Assembly (NCBI GenBank): GCA_964606055.1
Contig: CAZSFA010000160.1
Location: forward strand, 1 to 6,411
Direction: 5' to 3'
DNA from: Roseitalea sp964606055
GTDB lineage: Bacteria; Pseudomonadota; Alphaproteobacteria; Rhizobiales; Rhizobiaceae
DNA: 6,411 nt
Shown here: positions 1-5,567 of the stretch, one piece after another
Layout: each line of letters begins with the position of its first letter
Position numbering within the stretch: the first letter of the stretch is position 1
Program-made: the position numbers and the translations under genes
Notes under the pieces: generated by a model
Seen by the model: only the letters and a program-made list of their open reading frames with translations
Told to the model about the DNA's origin: nothing
The model's database searches: none

Positions 1-64
1 CGGTGCCGAGCGCCGTCGTGCCGTCATCGCCGGTCTTTGTGTAGATCTTGTTCAGTACGACCAT
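1..64 (-). CDS. Cob(I)alamin adenosyltransferase, PduO-type, N-terminal fragment (runs off window start)
   Basis: Only the first 21 codons are visible; the rest lies beyond position 1. Translated from the ATG at 64, the protein begins MVV and then LNKIYTKTGDDGTTALG. This is the strongly conserved N-terminus of PduO-type ATP:cob(I)alamin adenosyltransferases, where the TKTGDDGTT stretch belongs to the ATP-binding site. The family transfers the adenosyl group of ATP to cob(I)alamin or cob(I)yrinic acid diamide in the cytoplasm, making coenzyme B12. A GAAGG ribosome-binding site lies about 7 bases before the ATG. The gene follows the HIG1-like gene by 57 bp on the same strand, so it is probably the third gene of an SDR-HIG1-adenosyltransferase transcript. 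The family call rests on a short but very distinctive segment. The unseen remainder could be truncated or fused. Confidence 0.85.
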   Translation of the reverse strand, partial: MVVLNKIYTKTGDDGTTALGT

Positions 65-121
65 CGGTGCGCCTTCAACTCCGGTTGGTTGCGGCAGCCC
101 GTCCCGGCTGACCGCCTCGCG

Positions 122-319
122 CTAACTGCCCTGGCGCGAAAGATAGACGACCAGGACGATGACCACCACCGCCACGAACTGCAGAAACACCCGCATCTGC
201 ATGAGCTTGTTGGAAAGGTTGGCATCGCCCTGGCGCAACATGTTGCGCAACCCGACCAGCAGCACGGCGGCCACCGACACCATGGCCAGAACCGCCACGT
301 AAAACAGAACACCCGACAT
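122..319 (-). CDS. HIG1-domain 'twin transmembrane' small membrane protein
   Basis: A 65-residue protein with two predicted membrane helices, about residues 4-24 and 45-61, joined by a short basic loop (RNMLRQGDANLSNKLMQMR). The loop and second helix carry the HIG1-type signature: a conserved asparagine/lysine stretch, then R43 and Q47 in an RxxxQ spacing. Bacterial HIG1 proteins resemble the mitochondrial hypoxia-induced/Rcf1 family, some of which associate with cytochrome oxidase. A role in the respiratory membrane here is inference only. I chose the ATG at 319, which has GGA 6 bases upstream; the frame also opens two codons earlier with TTG. The gene lies 39 bp after the SDR and 57 bp before the cobalamin adenosyltransferase, all on the same strand, which suggests one transcript. 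Family identity is fairly sure; cellular function is not. Confidence 0.85.
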   Translation of the reverse strand: MSGVLFYVAVLAMVSVAAVLLVGLRNMLRQGDANLSNKLMQMRVFLQFVAVVVIVLVVYLSRQGS

Positions 320-358
320 CAACAATCCAATTCGTAAAAATCGCCTGCCACCGACAAA

Positions 359-1210
359 CTAGGCCTGCATGGCCAGGAGTCGATACAGCAGCGATGTCGG
401 CAGCACACGACGACCAAGCGCCGCAAGGCGCGTCTTGTTGGTCACATGATAGTGCGCGCGCGGCGACCTGGCCCGCAAGGCCGCGGCGAGAACCCGGTAA
501 AAACCCCTTAGCGCCCGTCCCGAAGGGTCTTTCGTGCCGCCGTTGCGCAACTGGTCAATCCGCTTCGCATAGGCCGACCGATGCACCGAGTTTTCGATGT
601 CGAGGTATTTCTCGACATAGATGAGCGAGTTCTGCGCGATCTTGGACGGAATCGGACCGGTCTCGATCAGGCTGACATGGACGCCGGACCCCGCAAGTTC
701 CTGGCGCATGGTCAGCATCAGCCCCTCTAGGGCATGTTTGGAAGCGGAGTAGACACCCCGCAGCGGCACCGGCACGAGCCCCAGAACCGACGAGTTGTGC
801 AGGATGCGGCCATGCCCCTGGGCGCGCATCAAAGGCACCATCAGCCGGGTCAGTTCGTGCCAGCCAAACACATTGACCTCGAACTGTTCGCGCAGCGCGT
901 CCACCGACAGGTCTTCGACCGCGCCGGGCTGCGTATAGGCGCCATTGTTGAACAGCGCGTCGACGCGGCCACCACACGATTCCACGGCATCGCGGAAGAA
1001 TGCCGCGATGCTCTGCTGGCATCGATAGTCGAGAAAAAAGGTCGCAAAACCGGCATCGCGCAGCCGGGCGATATCGGCATCCTTGCGCGCTGAAGCGACC
1101 ACGTGCCATCCATCGTCACGCAGTCGTTCAATGCAATAGGCACCAATACCCGAGGAACACCCCGTGACGATAATCGTCGGCGCGCTTGTCATCCCCTCAC
1201 TCGCACGCAT
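359..1210 (-). CDS. Classical short-chain dehydrogenase/reductase (SDR), NAD(P)-dependent
   Basis: A cytoplasmic oxidoreductase of the classical SDR family, 283 residues from the chosen start. The Rossmann fold is complete: TGCSSGIG at residues 16-23 binds the dinucleotide, NNGA at 88-91 (usual form NNAG), N113, catalytic S141 and YSASK at 154-158, with the normal 13-residue Ser-to-Tyr spacing. R42 directly after the second strand (SARK) favours NADP(H) over NAD(H). The C-terminal ~100 residues carry the substrate-binding part, which gives no substrate by eye. Three ATGs are in frame, at 1234, 1210 and 1192. The one at 1210 has GGCGGA 9 bases upstream. The one at 1192 has GAGGGG touching the ATG, too close to work well. 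The one at 1234 has no ribosome-binding site. The gene heads a likely operon with the HIG1-like and adenosyltransferase genes and is divergent from yihY. Confidence 0.93.
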   Translation of the reverse strand: MRASEGMTSAPTIIVTGCSSGIGAYCIERLRDDGWHVVASARKDADIARLRDAGFATFFLDYRCQQSIAAFFRDAVESCGGRVDALFNNGAYTQPGAVEDLSVDALREQFEVNVFGWHELTRLMVPLMRAQGHGRILHNSSVLGLVPVPLRGVYSASKHALEGLMLTMRQELAGSGVHVSLIETGPIPSKIAQNSLIYVEKYLDIENSVHRSAYAKRIDQLRNGGTKDPSGRALRGFYRVLAAALRARSPRAHYHVTNKTRLAALGRRVLPTSLLYRLLAMQA

Positions 1211-1215
1211 ATCTA
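1186..1215 (+). promoter_or_regulatory. Possible promoter for the YihY-family gene
   Basis: TTGTCA at 1186-1191 (5 of 6 to the -35 consensus) is followed after 18 bases by TATCTA at 1210-1215, a weak -10. It would start transcription around 1222, about 50 bases before the YihY ATG. It overlaps the start of the divergent SDR gene, so the two genes would share control DNA. Called by eye and tentative. Confidence 0.3.
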
Positions 1216-1269
1216 AGGGTCCGCCATCAACCATGATCGTTTTACGAATGCAAACAAAACGCGATTGAA

Positions 1270-2154
1270 ATGCTGCGATTCATATTGATAATCAAACGCG
1301 TTTCTTTCGACGTATTCGGTCACTTCAATGACTCCGACGGTTGGGCCATCGCCAGCCATGTCGCACTGTCAACCCTTCTTGCGATATTCCCGTTCCTGAT
1401 TTTCGCAACGACGCTGGCCACTTTTCTGGGCGCCGATCAGTTTGCGCAGGATGCCGTTCATCTCATCTTCGACACCTGGCCCAATGAAATCGCCGCGCCC
1501 ATCGCACGGGAAGTCGAACGCGTGCTCACCGTTCCGCGCGGTGGCCTCTTGACGGTTTCGGTGATTGCGGCGGCGATTTTTGCCTCCAACGGCGTCGAAG
1601 CGCTGCGCATCGCACTCAACCGCGCCTACCGCGTGACCGAGACCCGCTCGTTCCTCTTCACCCGCCTGCAGAGCCTTGCCTTCGTGGTCGTGGCGACGAT
1701 CGGCATGCTGGCCGTCAGCTTTCTCCTCATTCTCGGGCCGCTCGCCTATCGGATCGCCGTGCAATGGCTGCCGCAGATCGAGCAGGTCTCCCTTTCAATC
1801 GGGCTGGCGCGATATGGCATCGCGGTGGTGGTCCTCGTCACTGCCCTTTTCGTCGTCCACAAATGGCTCCCCGATGGCCGCCGCAGCCTTGCCTCCCTCG
1901 TGCCGGGCATTGCGCTGACGATCGGCGCCTGGGTTCTCGGCGCGGGCCTGTTTGCCGCCTATCTGGAGCGTTTCGCAAGCTATGTGACGATGTATGCCGG
2001 CCTGGCGTCGATCATGATCGCGTTGGTCTTCCTGTACATCATATCGGCGATCTTCATCCTCGGCGCGGAACTCAATGCGGCGCTGATACGCTACCGTCAG
2101 GCGCGCGCCCATATCGCTCCCGCGCGGGCCGTCAGCCACACCCGGCAGGGTTGA
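1270..2154 (+). CDS. YihY/BrkB-family inner-membrane protein
   Basis: A 294-residue polytopic membrane protein of the YihY/BrkB-like family. A short cytoplasmic N-terminus leads to a first helix around residues 28-54 containing the diagnostic ALSTLLAIFPFLIF. A hydrophilic segment follows (55-92), then the family signature SNGVEALRIALNRAY at 106-120. Four further hydrophobic stretches lie at roughly 130-155, 180-200, 215-240 and 243-268. Length and helix number fit the family. The function of YihY proteins is not settled. They were once mislabelled ribonuclease BN, and links to virulence or transport are suggestive only. The ATG at 1270 has no clear ribosome-binding site, yet no better in-frame start exists. 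The gene diverges from the SDR across only 59 bp. The next gene downstream starts 106 bp away and seems to be a separate unit. Confidence 0.93.
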   Translation: MLRFILIIKRVSFDVFGHFNDSDGWAIASHVALSTLLAIFPFLIFATTLATFLGADQFAQDAVHLIFDTWPNEIAAPIAREVERVLTVPRGGLLTVSVIAAAIFASNGVEALRIALNRAYRVTETRSFLFTRLQSLAFVVVATIGMLAVSFLLILGPLAYRIAVQWLPQIEQVSLSIGLARYGIAVVVLVTALFVVHKWLPDGRRSLASLVPGIALTIGAWVLGAGLFAAYLERFASYVTMYAGLASIMIALVFLYIISAIFILGAELNAALIRYRQARAHIAPARAVSHTRQG

Positions 2155-2183
2155 GGCTGCGTTCGGGCCCCGGCCTGCAACCC

Positions 2184-2212
2184 TTGGTGGGCATTAACGC
2201 TCGGTTTATCCA
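2184..2212 (+). promoter_or_regulatory. Weak candidate promoter for the 97-residue membrane protein gene
   Basis: TTGGTG at 2184-2189 and TATCCA at 2207-2212 are separated by 17 bases. Both boxes are only half matches to consensus, though spacing and distance to the ATG at 2261 (about 50 bases) are suitable. The stretch TTAACG…TTTATCC is the AT-richest part of this 106 bp gap. Low confidence. Confidence 0.25.
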
Positions 2213-2260
2213 CCTGTGCGAGCCTGTTGCGATTGGATCGGACCCGAGGCAGGGCGCAAC

Positions 2261-2554
2261 ATGTTCGACCATCTCGATACGACCACGTTGATGATCGTCG
2301 GCCTGGCAATGGCTTCGGGCGCGTTCTTCGCCGGCGTGGCGATGAATGGCGTGATGGGCAGGGACGGCTTCGGCGCGGTCGGCAACATGATCATCCTGCT
2401 CGCCGGTGCGTTCGTCGGCATGTATGTCGGCGAACTCTTCCAGTGGCCGGTTCCACGCGACGTCGCCCAGTCGGTTGCGGCCGTCGCCGGCGGTTTCACG
2501 TCGTTGGCCTTTCTGGCAGCGCTCAAGAGCCTCATGATCCGGTTGGGTTTCTAG
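2261..2554 (+). CDS. Hypothetical small integral membrane protein, 97 residues
   Basis: I do not recognise this family. The protein has three hydrophobic segments, about residues 9-30, 41-60 and 68-92. They are rich in small residues: GLAMASGAFFAG in the first and GAFVGMYVGE in the second give glycine-zipper-like spacings suited to tight helix packing or oligomers. Short polar turns separate them (GRDGFG; QWPVPRDVAQ). There are no cysteines and no signal cleavage site that I can see. The ATG at 2261 is preceded by AGGG ending 6 bases upstream, which supports this start over the in-frame GTG at 2216. Codon use and GC content match the neighbours. It lies 106 bp downstream of the YihY-family gene on the same strand and converges on gluQRS. 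It is probably real, with function unknown. Confidence 0.75.
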   Translation: MFDHLDTTTLMIVGLAMASGAFFAGVAMNGVMGRDGFGAVGNMIILLAGAFVGMYVGELFQWPVPRDVAQSVAAVAGGFTSLAFLAALKSLMIRLGF

Positions 2555-2557
2555 GGC

Positions 2558-2579
2558 GGCTCCTGCGAAGGCGGGAACC
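2558..2579. repeat. REP-like palindrome between convergent genes
   Basis: The sequence around CCTGC-GAAG-GCGGG folds into a hairpin. The five-pair core (2562-2566 with 2571-2575, one G·T wobble) extends by T2561-A2576 and, past one mismatch, by GG/CC. It resembles short extragenic palindromes of the CCCGCGAAGGCGGG type that are scattered through many alphaproteobacterial genomes. It lies just after the stop of the 97-residue gene and before the end of gluQRS, so it may act as a bidirectional terminator or RNA-stabilising element. There is no T-tract. Copy number cannot be judged from this window. Confidence 0.45.
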
Positions 2580-2634
2580 GGTTACGCGTCCGGAACGGCC
2601 GCAAATCGATAGTTCGGACAACTCCGGCATTTCA

Positions 2635-3522
2635 TCAAGACGTCAAAGCGTTCTGGCGCGGCTCGCCGAGCCCGACCATCGCGCGCACATCGCCGGGTCG
2701 CACACCTGCCGCGCGCAAGGCCGAAAGCGCCGTGTCGCCTCGGCTTTTGGACAGTTTGCGCCCGCCGTCACGATCAAGAACCAGATCGTGATGGTGATAG
2801 ACCGGGCGCGGCAGACCGAGCAGATCCTGCAACAGAACATGCGCGGCGGTGGCGTGGAACAGGTCGCGCCCGCGCACGATGTGCGTGATGCCTTGCAGGG
2901 CGTCATCGACAACGACGGACAGGTGATAGCTCGTCGGAACGTCGCGGCGCGCGAGCACGAAATCGCCCCAGATCGACGGGTCGGCCTCCTGCCACCCCGT
3001 TTCGCCGTCGGGACCGGCGCCCTGCTCTTCCCAGCCCAGCCCGTCCGCACCGACATGCGCAAGCGCGGCGGCGACATCGATGCGCCACGCGCCGTCCTGC
3101 TCGGTCGGCTCGGCATCTTCGTACGCTCGCCCCGGAAACAGCGGCGCGCCGTCCGGGTCGCGCGGCCAGCTGTGGCCTTCGGCTTCCCGCGCTTGGACCA
3201 GCCGCCTGATGTCGCCGCGCGTCATTGAAGAGCGATAGGCAACGCCCGCCTCGGCCAGCGACTCCAGCGCATCGCGATAAGCATCGAAATGCTCGGACTG
3301 CCGGCGCACCGGCTCCTCCCATTCAAGCCCCAGCCACGCCAGATCATCGAGCATCTGCGCTTCAAGCGCTGGCGTGCATCGTGCCGTGTCGATATCCTCG
3401 ATCCGAACAAGCAGCCGCCCGCCATGGGCGCGCGCCAGATCAAGGTTCAAAAGCGCCGAATAGGCATGGCCGAGATGGAGCAGACCATTGGGGCTTGGCG
3501 CAAAACGGAAGACGGGAACCAC
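2635..3522 (-). CDS. gluQRS: Glutamyl-Q tRNA(Asp) synthetase
   Basis: A 295-residue paralogue of the glutamyl-tRNA synthetase catalytic domain without an anticodon-binding domain, which is the hallmark of GluQRS. The family activates glutamate with ATP and attaches it to queuosine at position 34 of tRNA-Asp. Visible motifs are FAPSPNG at 7-13, HLGH (HIGH motif) at 16-19, RIEDID at 40-45, the HIVRGRDL segment that contacts the substrate, and KLSKS (KMSKS motif) at 256-260. The zinc site is lost. Where the family has C-x-C and a downstream Tyr and Cys, this protein has S98, M100, F129 and A133. Only one cysteine (C49) remains in the whole protein. The start is the GTG at 3522, five residues before the motif core. 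No ATG lies upstream before the in-frame stop at 3583-3585, and no good ribosome-binding site is visible. The gene is monocistronic, diverging from the glycosylase gene across 81 bp. Confidence 0.95.
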   Translation of the reverse strand: MVPVFRFAPSPNGLLHLGHAYSALLNLDLARAHGGRLLVRIEDIDTARCTPALEAQMLDDLAWLGLEWEEPVRRQSEHFDAYRDALESLAEAGVAYRSSMTRGDIRRLVQAREAEGHSWPRDPDGAPLFPGRAYEDAEPTEQDGAWRIDVAAALAHVGADGLGWEEQGAGPDGETGWQEADPSIWGDFVLARRDVPTSYHLSVVVDDALQGITHIVRGRDLFHATAAHVLLQDLLGLPRPVYHHHDLVLDRDGGRKLSKSRGDTALSALRAAGVRPGDVRAMVGLGEPRQNALTS

Positions 3523-3591
3523 GAGACCACGCGACCGGTGTGTTGGGTGAAGCGCCCAGTATGTGGCAATCTCGATCGCGCATCAAACCGC

Positions 3592-3596
3592 AAGGA
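3592..3596 (+). promoter_or_regulatory. Ribosome-binding site fixing the glycosylase start
   Basis: AAGGA ends 7 bases before the ATG at 3604. The reading frame stays open far upstream, antisense to gluQRS, so this site is what identifies 3604 as the true start. Confidence 0.7.
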
Positions 3597-3603
3597 CGCC
3601 ACC

Positions 3604-4248
3604 ATGCCGGCGACGACCGTTGACACCCATGACGACATCGCCAGAGGGCTTGATCATCTCGCCCAAGCCGATGCCCGGCTCGTTCCGGTGATCGAAACGG
3701 CAGGCGCCGTGCCCCTGCGGCGATCGGCTCCGGGCTTTGCGAGCCTTGCGCAGATCATCATCGCCCAACAGGTATCAAGGCAGAGCGCCGATGCCATCAC
3801 GGCCCGTCTGACGCGCCTCATCGACCCGTTGACGCCCGACGCCTTCGTCGCAGCCGGCGAACCGGCATGGGTCGAAGCCGGCCTGTCGCGCCCCAAGCAG
3901 CGCGCGCTGGTCGCAGCCTGTGAGGCGATTGCCGATGGCAAGCTGGACCTGCACGCGCTGTGCGACCACCCCGCCGAGCGGGCGATCGGCGCGATGACGC
4001 AGGTCAAGGGCATCGGCCCGTGGACGGCGGAAGTGTATCTGCTGTTCGCGGCCGGCCATGGCGACATCTTCCCCGCCGGCGATCTCGCCCTGCGCGCCGC
4101 AGCGGCCGACGCACTGGGTCTGGAACAACGGCCGGACGAGAAATCCCTGCGCCAAACCGCCGAATCATGGGCGCCCTGGCGCGGCGTCGCCGCGCGCCTT
4201 CTATGGGCCTATTACGCAGCCACTGCCGGCCGCAGTGTCATGCCGTGA
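3604..4248 (+). CDS. AlkA-type DNA-3-methyladenine glycosylase (HhH-GPD family)
   Basis: A 214-residue base-excision repair enzyme of the helix-hairpin-helix GPD superfamily that removes alkylated purines from DNA. The N-terminal part has the conserved IIIAQQVS at 51-58, equivalent to the 'I(V/I)xQQ(L/V)S' helix of AlkA-like proteins. The hairpin motif VKGIGPWTAEVY at 134-145 binds the DNA backbone. The catalytic aspartate is D160 in FPAGDLALR, the position of D238 in E. coli AlkA. No Fe-S cysteine cluster is present, which separates it from MutY/Nth. It lacks the extra N-terminal domain of E. coli AlkA and so matches the shorter bacterial and yeast MAG-like group. The start at 3604 has a good AAGGA site. 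It diverges from gluQRS and is followed after 134 bp by the HNH gene. No adaptive-response gene (ada, alkB) is nearby. Confidence 0.93.
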   Translation: MPATTVDTHDDIARGLDHLAQADARLVPVIETAGAVPLRRSAPGFASLAQIIIAQQVSRQSADAITARLTRLIDPLTPDAFVAAGEPAWVEAGLSRPKQRALVAACEAIADGKLDLHALCDHPAERAIGAMTQVKGIGPWTAEVYLLFAAGHGDIFPAGDLALRAAAADALGLEQRPDEKSLRQTAESWAPWRGVAARLLWAYYAATAGRSVMP

Positions 4249-4249
4249 C

Positions 4250-4264
4250 GTGGCACTCTGCCAC
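4250..4264 (+). terminator. Hairpin directly after the glycosylase stop, possible terminator
   Basis: GTGGCA-CTC-TGCCAC is a perfect six-pair inverted repeat with a 3-base loop, starting 2 bases after the TGA. No T-run follows, so it is not a standard intrinsic terminator. It could protect the mRNA 3' end or mark the end of the unit. Confidence 0.35.
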
Positions 4265-4316
4265 AAAGCGTTGAGATTCGGAGATTTTCCTATAGCTTGC
4301 CTCAAATGGGATCCGC

Positions 4317-4346
4317 TTCACATCTGTGTCACAACCGGCCTAGTAT
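4317..4346 (+). promoter_or_regulatory. Candidate promoter for the HNH gene
   Basis: TTCACA at 4317-4322 (5 of 6 to TTGACA) and TAGTAT at 4341-4346 (4 of 6 to TATAAT) are 18 bases apart. The predicted start near 4353 gives a 30-base leader that includes the strong ribosome-binding site. The local sequence is AT-richer than its surroundings. Just inside the spacer is TGTGTCACA (4324-4332), a 4+1+4 palindrome that could be an operator, though that is speculative. Confidence 0.4.
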
Positions 4347-4370
4347 AAGGCGGCCACGAAGCCGACTGGA

Positions 4371-4376
4371 AAGGGG
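4371..4376 (+). promoter_or_regulatory. Ribosome-binding site deciding the TTG start of the HNH gene
   Basis: AAGGGG ends 6 bases before the TTG at 4383. No ATG or GTG in frame fits the conserved N-terminus, so this strong site supports TTG initiation. Confidence 0.75.
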
Positions 4377-4382
4377 TCAGTC

Positions 4383-4940
4383 TTGACGATCGCGGTTTCG
4401 CCGGAGGCTCTGCCCTCGCTGGTGCTGAACGCGGACTACCGTCCGTTGAGCTACTATCCGCTTTCCATCTGGTCCTGGCAGGACGCCATCAAGGCGGTGT
4501 TCCTTGATCGCGTCAACATCGTCGCCGAATACGATCACGAGGTGCATTCGCCGTCCGCGGCCATGCGGCTCCCCAGCGTTGTCTCGCTGAAGGAGTACGT
4601 GAAGCCGGCGCTCTACCCGGCGTTCACCCGGTTCAACGTGTTCCTGCGCGACCGGTTCGAATGCCAGTATTGCGGCGACACGGACGATCTGACGTTCGAT
4701 CACCTTGTACCGCGCCGCTTCGGCGGCCAGACGACCTGGGAGAACATCGTCACGGCCTGCTCGTCCTGCAATCTGCGCAAGGGCGGCCGCATGCCGTCCA
4801 ACACCGACATGAAGCCCCAGCAGATGCCGTTCCAGCCCACCGTGCACGACCTGCACAACAACGGGCGCAGCTTCCCGCCGAACTATCTGCACGAAAGCTG
4901 GATGGACTATCTTTACTGGGACGTCGAACTGGAGCCCTGA
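4383..4940 (+). CDS. HNH endonuclease-family protein with paired CxxC motifs
   Basis: A 185-residue protein in two parts. Residues 1-85 hold a conserved segment rich in aromatic residues (VLNADYRPLSYYPLSIWSW; DAIKAVFLDRVNIVAEYD). Residues 86-135 form an HNH zinc-finger nuclease domain. The domain shows CQYC at 94-97, the DH catalytic pair at 106-107 in FDHLVPR, GG at 114-115, WEN at 119-121 and CSSC at 126-129, followed by NLRKGG. The four cysteines bind structural zinc, while H107 and N121 are the expected metal/DNA residues. Closely similar proteins of about this length are widespread in alphaproteobacteria as stand-alone genes with no methyltransferase partner, and none is seen here. This argues for a housekeeping nucleic-acid role rather than restriction, but the substrate is unknown. 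Initiation is from TTG with an excellent AAGGGG site and a private promoter candidate. The gene converges on dsbB. Confidence 0.92.
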   Translation: MTIAVSPEALPSLVLNADYRPLSYYPLSIWSWQDAIKAVFLDRVNIVAEYDHEVHSPSAAMRLPSVVSLKEYVKPALYPAFTRFNVFLRDRFECQYCGDTDDLTFDHLVPRRFGGQTTWENIVTACSSCNLRKGGRMPSNTDMKPQQMPFQPTVHDLHNNGRSFPPNYLHESWMDYLYWDVELEP

Positions 4941-4972
4941 CGGCCCTCCCCGCGATGGCGCCGGCGTCGGCG

Positions 4973-4991
4973 ATCGATCACCGGTGTCGAT
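4973..4991. repeat. Inverted repeat between convergent HNH and dsbB genes
   Basis: ATCGA and TCGAT flank the self-complementary CACCGGTG, with one bulged T at 4978. The whole could fold as ATCGA-CA around a CCGG loop. It sits centrally in the 65 bp gap between two converging genes, where a shared terminator is expected. There is no T-tract on either strand, so the role is uncertain. Confidence 0.3.
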
Positions 4992-5005
4992 GCAATGGAA
5001 GCGGT

Positions 5006-5527
5006 TCAGCCCGCCTTTGCCGGCCGCGTCGCAAGCCAGAACGCGGCCAATGCCAGCGGCAGGCTGGCGATCGCATTCCAGCCGGCAAAGGAAAGGCCGA
5101 GGAACCGGCCGGCCGCCTCATCGCAAGCCGGCGGCGTCACCGTGTCGAGAGCTCCCAGCAGATCGCCCGCTTCGGTCGCAACGCCCGACTGGGTCGCGAC
5201 GGCGCAGTCCGCCGGCCCCTGCCAGAAGGCCCATTCGACGCCGGCGTGGAAGATGGCGAGATAGAGCCCGTAGGCCATGACCAGACCGGTGATCATGAGC
5301 GCGCCGCGCACAATCCATGAAGGCAAGTCGAACCCTGCCGCCACGGCTGCAAGCAAAGCCACCGGAATGGCCGCGTAATAGGGCTGGCGCTGCTCAAGAC
5401 ACAGCGCGCAGGGGATGAAACCGCCGATCACCTCAAAGCCGATTGCGATGCCGACGACCAGAGCCATGGCGACCGCAAGGCCAAGCGCGCCAACGAGATG
5501 CAATCGTCCTGTGGGTTGGGTCAACAT
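5006..5527 (-). CDS. dsbB: Disulfide bond formation protein B
   Basis: An inner-membrane quinone reductase that reoxidises DsbA and passes electrons to the respiratory chain. From the ATG at 5527 it has 173 residues and four predicted helices, at about 10-30, 48-66, 72-92 and 145-166. The first periplasmic loop holds the redox pair C40-A-L-C43, followed by the conserved LEQRQPYY. The second loop carries C108 and C135 after HAGVEWAFWQGP, the form usual in alphaproteobacteria. All four essential cysteines are present. The frame continues upstream to a TTG at 5590, which would overlap the exoD-family gene. The ATG at 5527 gives the normal family length, so I preferred it despite a weak ribosome-binding site. 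It lies 40 bp after the ExoD-family gene, probably co-transcribed. No dsbA is in the window. Confidence 0.93.
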   Translation of the reverse strand: MLTQPTGRLHLVGALGLAVAMALVVGIAIGFEVIGGFIPCALCLEQRQPYYAAIPVALLAAVAAGFDLPSWIVRGALMITGLVMAYGLYLAIFHAGVEWAFWQGPADCAVATQSGVATEAGDLLGALDTVTPPACDEAAGRFLGLSFAGWNAIASLPLALAAFWLATRPAKAG

Positions 5528-5567
5528 GTCTGGCTTTGTCCGCGCCAATTGGGGCGCCGGTGAGGTA

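Noticed and set aside
2227..3228. A 333-codon open frame on the plus strand running through the 97-residue gene and antisense to gluQRS
   Set aside because: The product is dominated by Arg, Pro and Gly without any domain. It overlaps two well-supported genes, so it is a high-GC shadow frame.
3289..3603. In-frame upstream extension of the DNA glycosylase
   Set aside because: It is antisense to the start of gluQRS, has no homology-like motif, and a good AAGGA ribosome-binding site marks the ATG at 3604.
4271..4296. TTGAGA…TATAGC as a promoter upstream of the HNH gene
   Set aside because: The spacer is only 14 bases, too short for a standard sigma-70-type promoter. The pair at 4317-4346 fits better.
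4383..4940. HNH gene as part of a restriction or other defence system
   Set aside because: No methyltransferase, helicase or other defence partner lies beside it. The neighbours are housekeeping genes, and the family is typically stand-alone.
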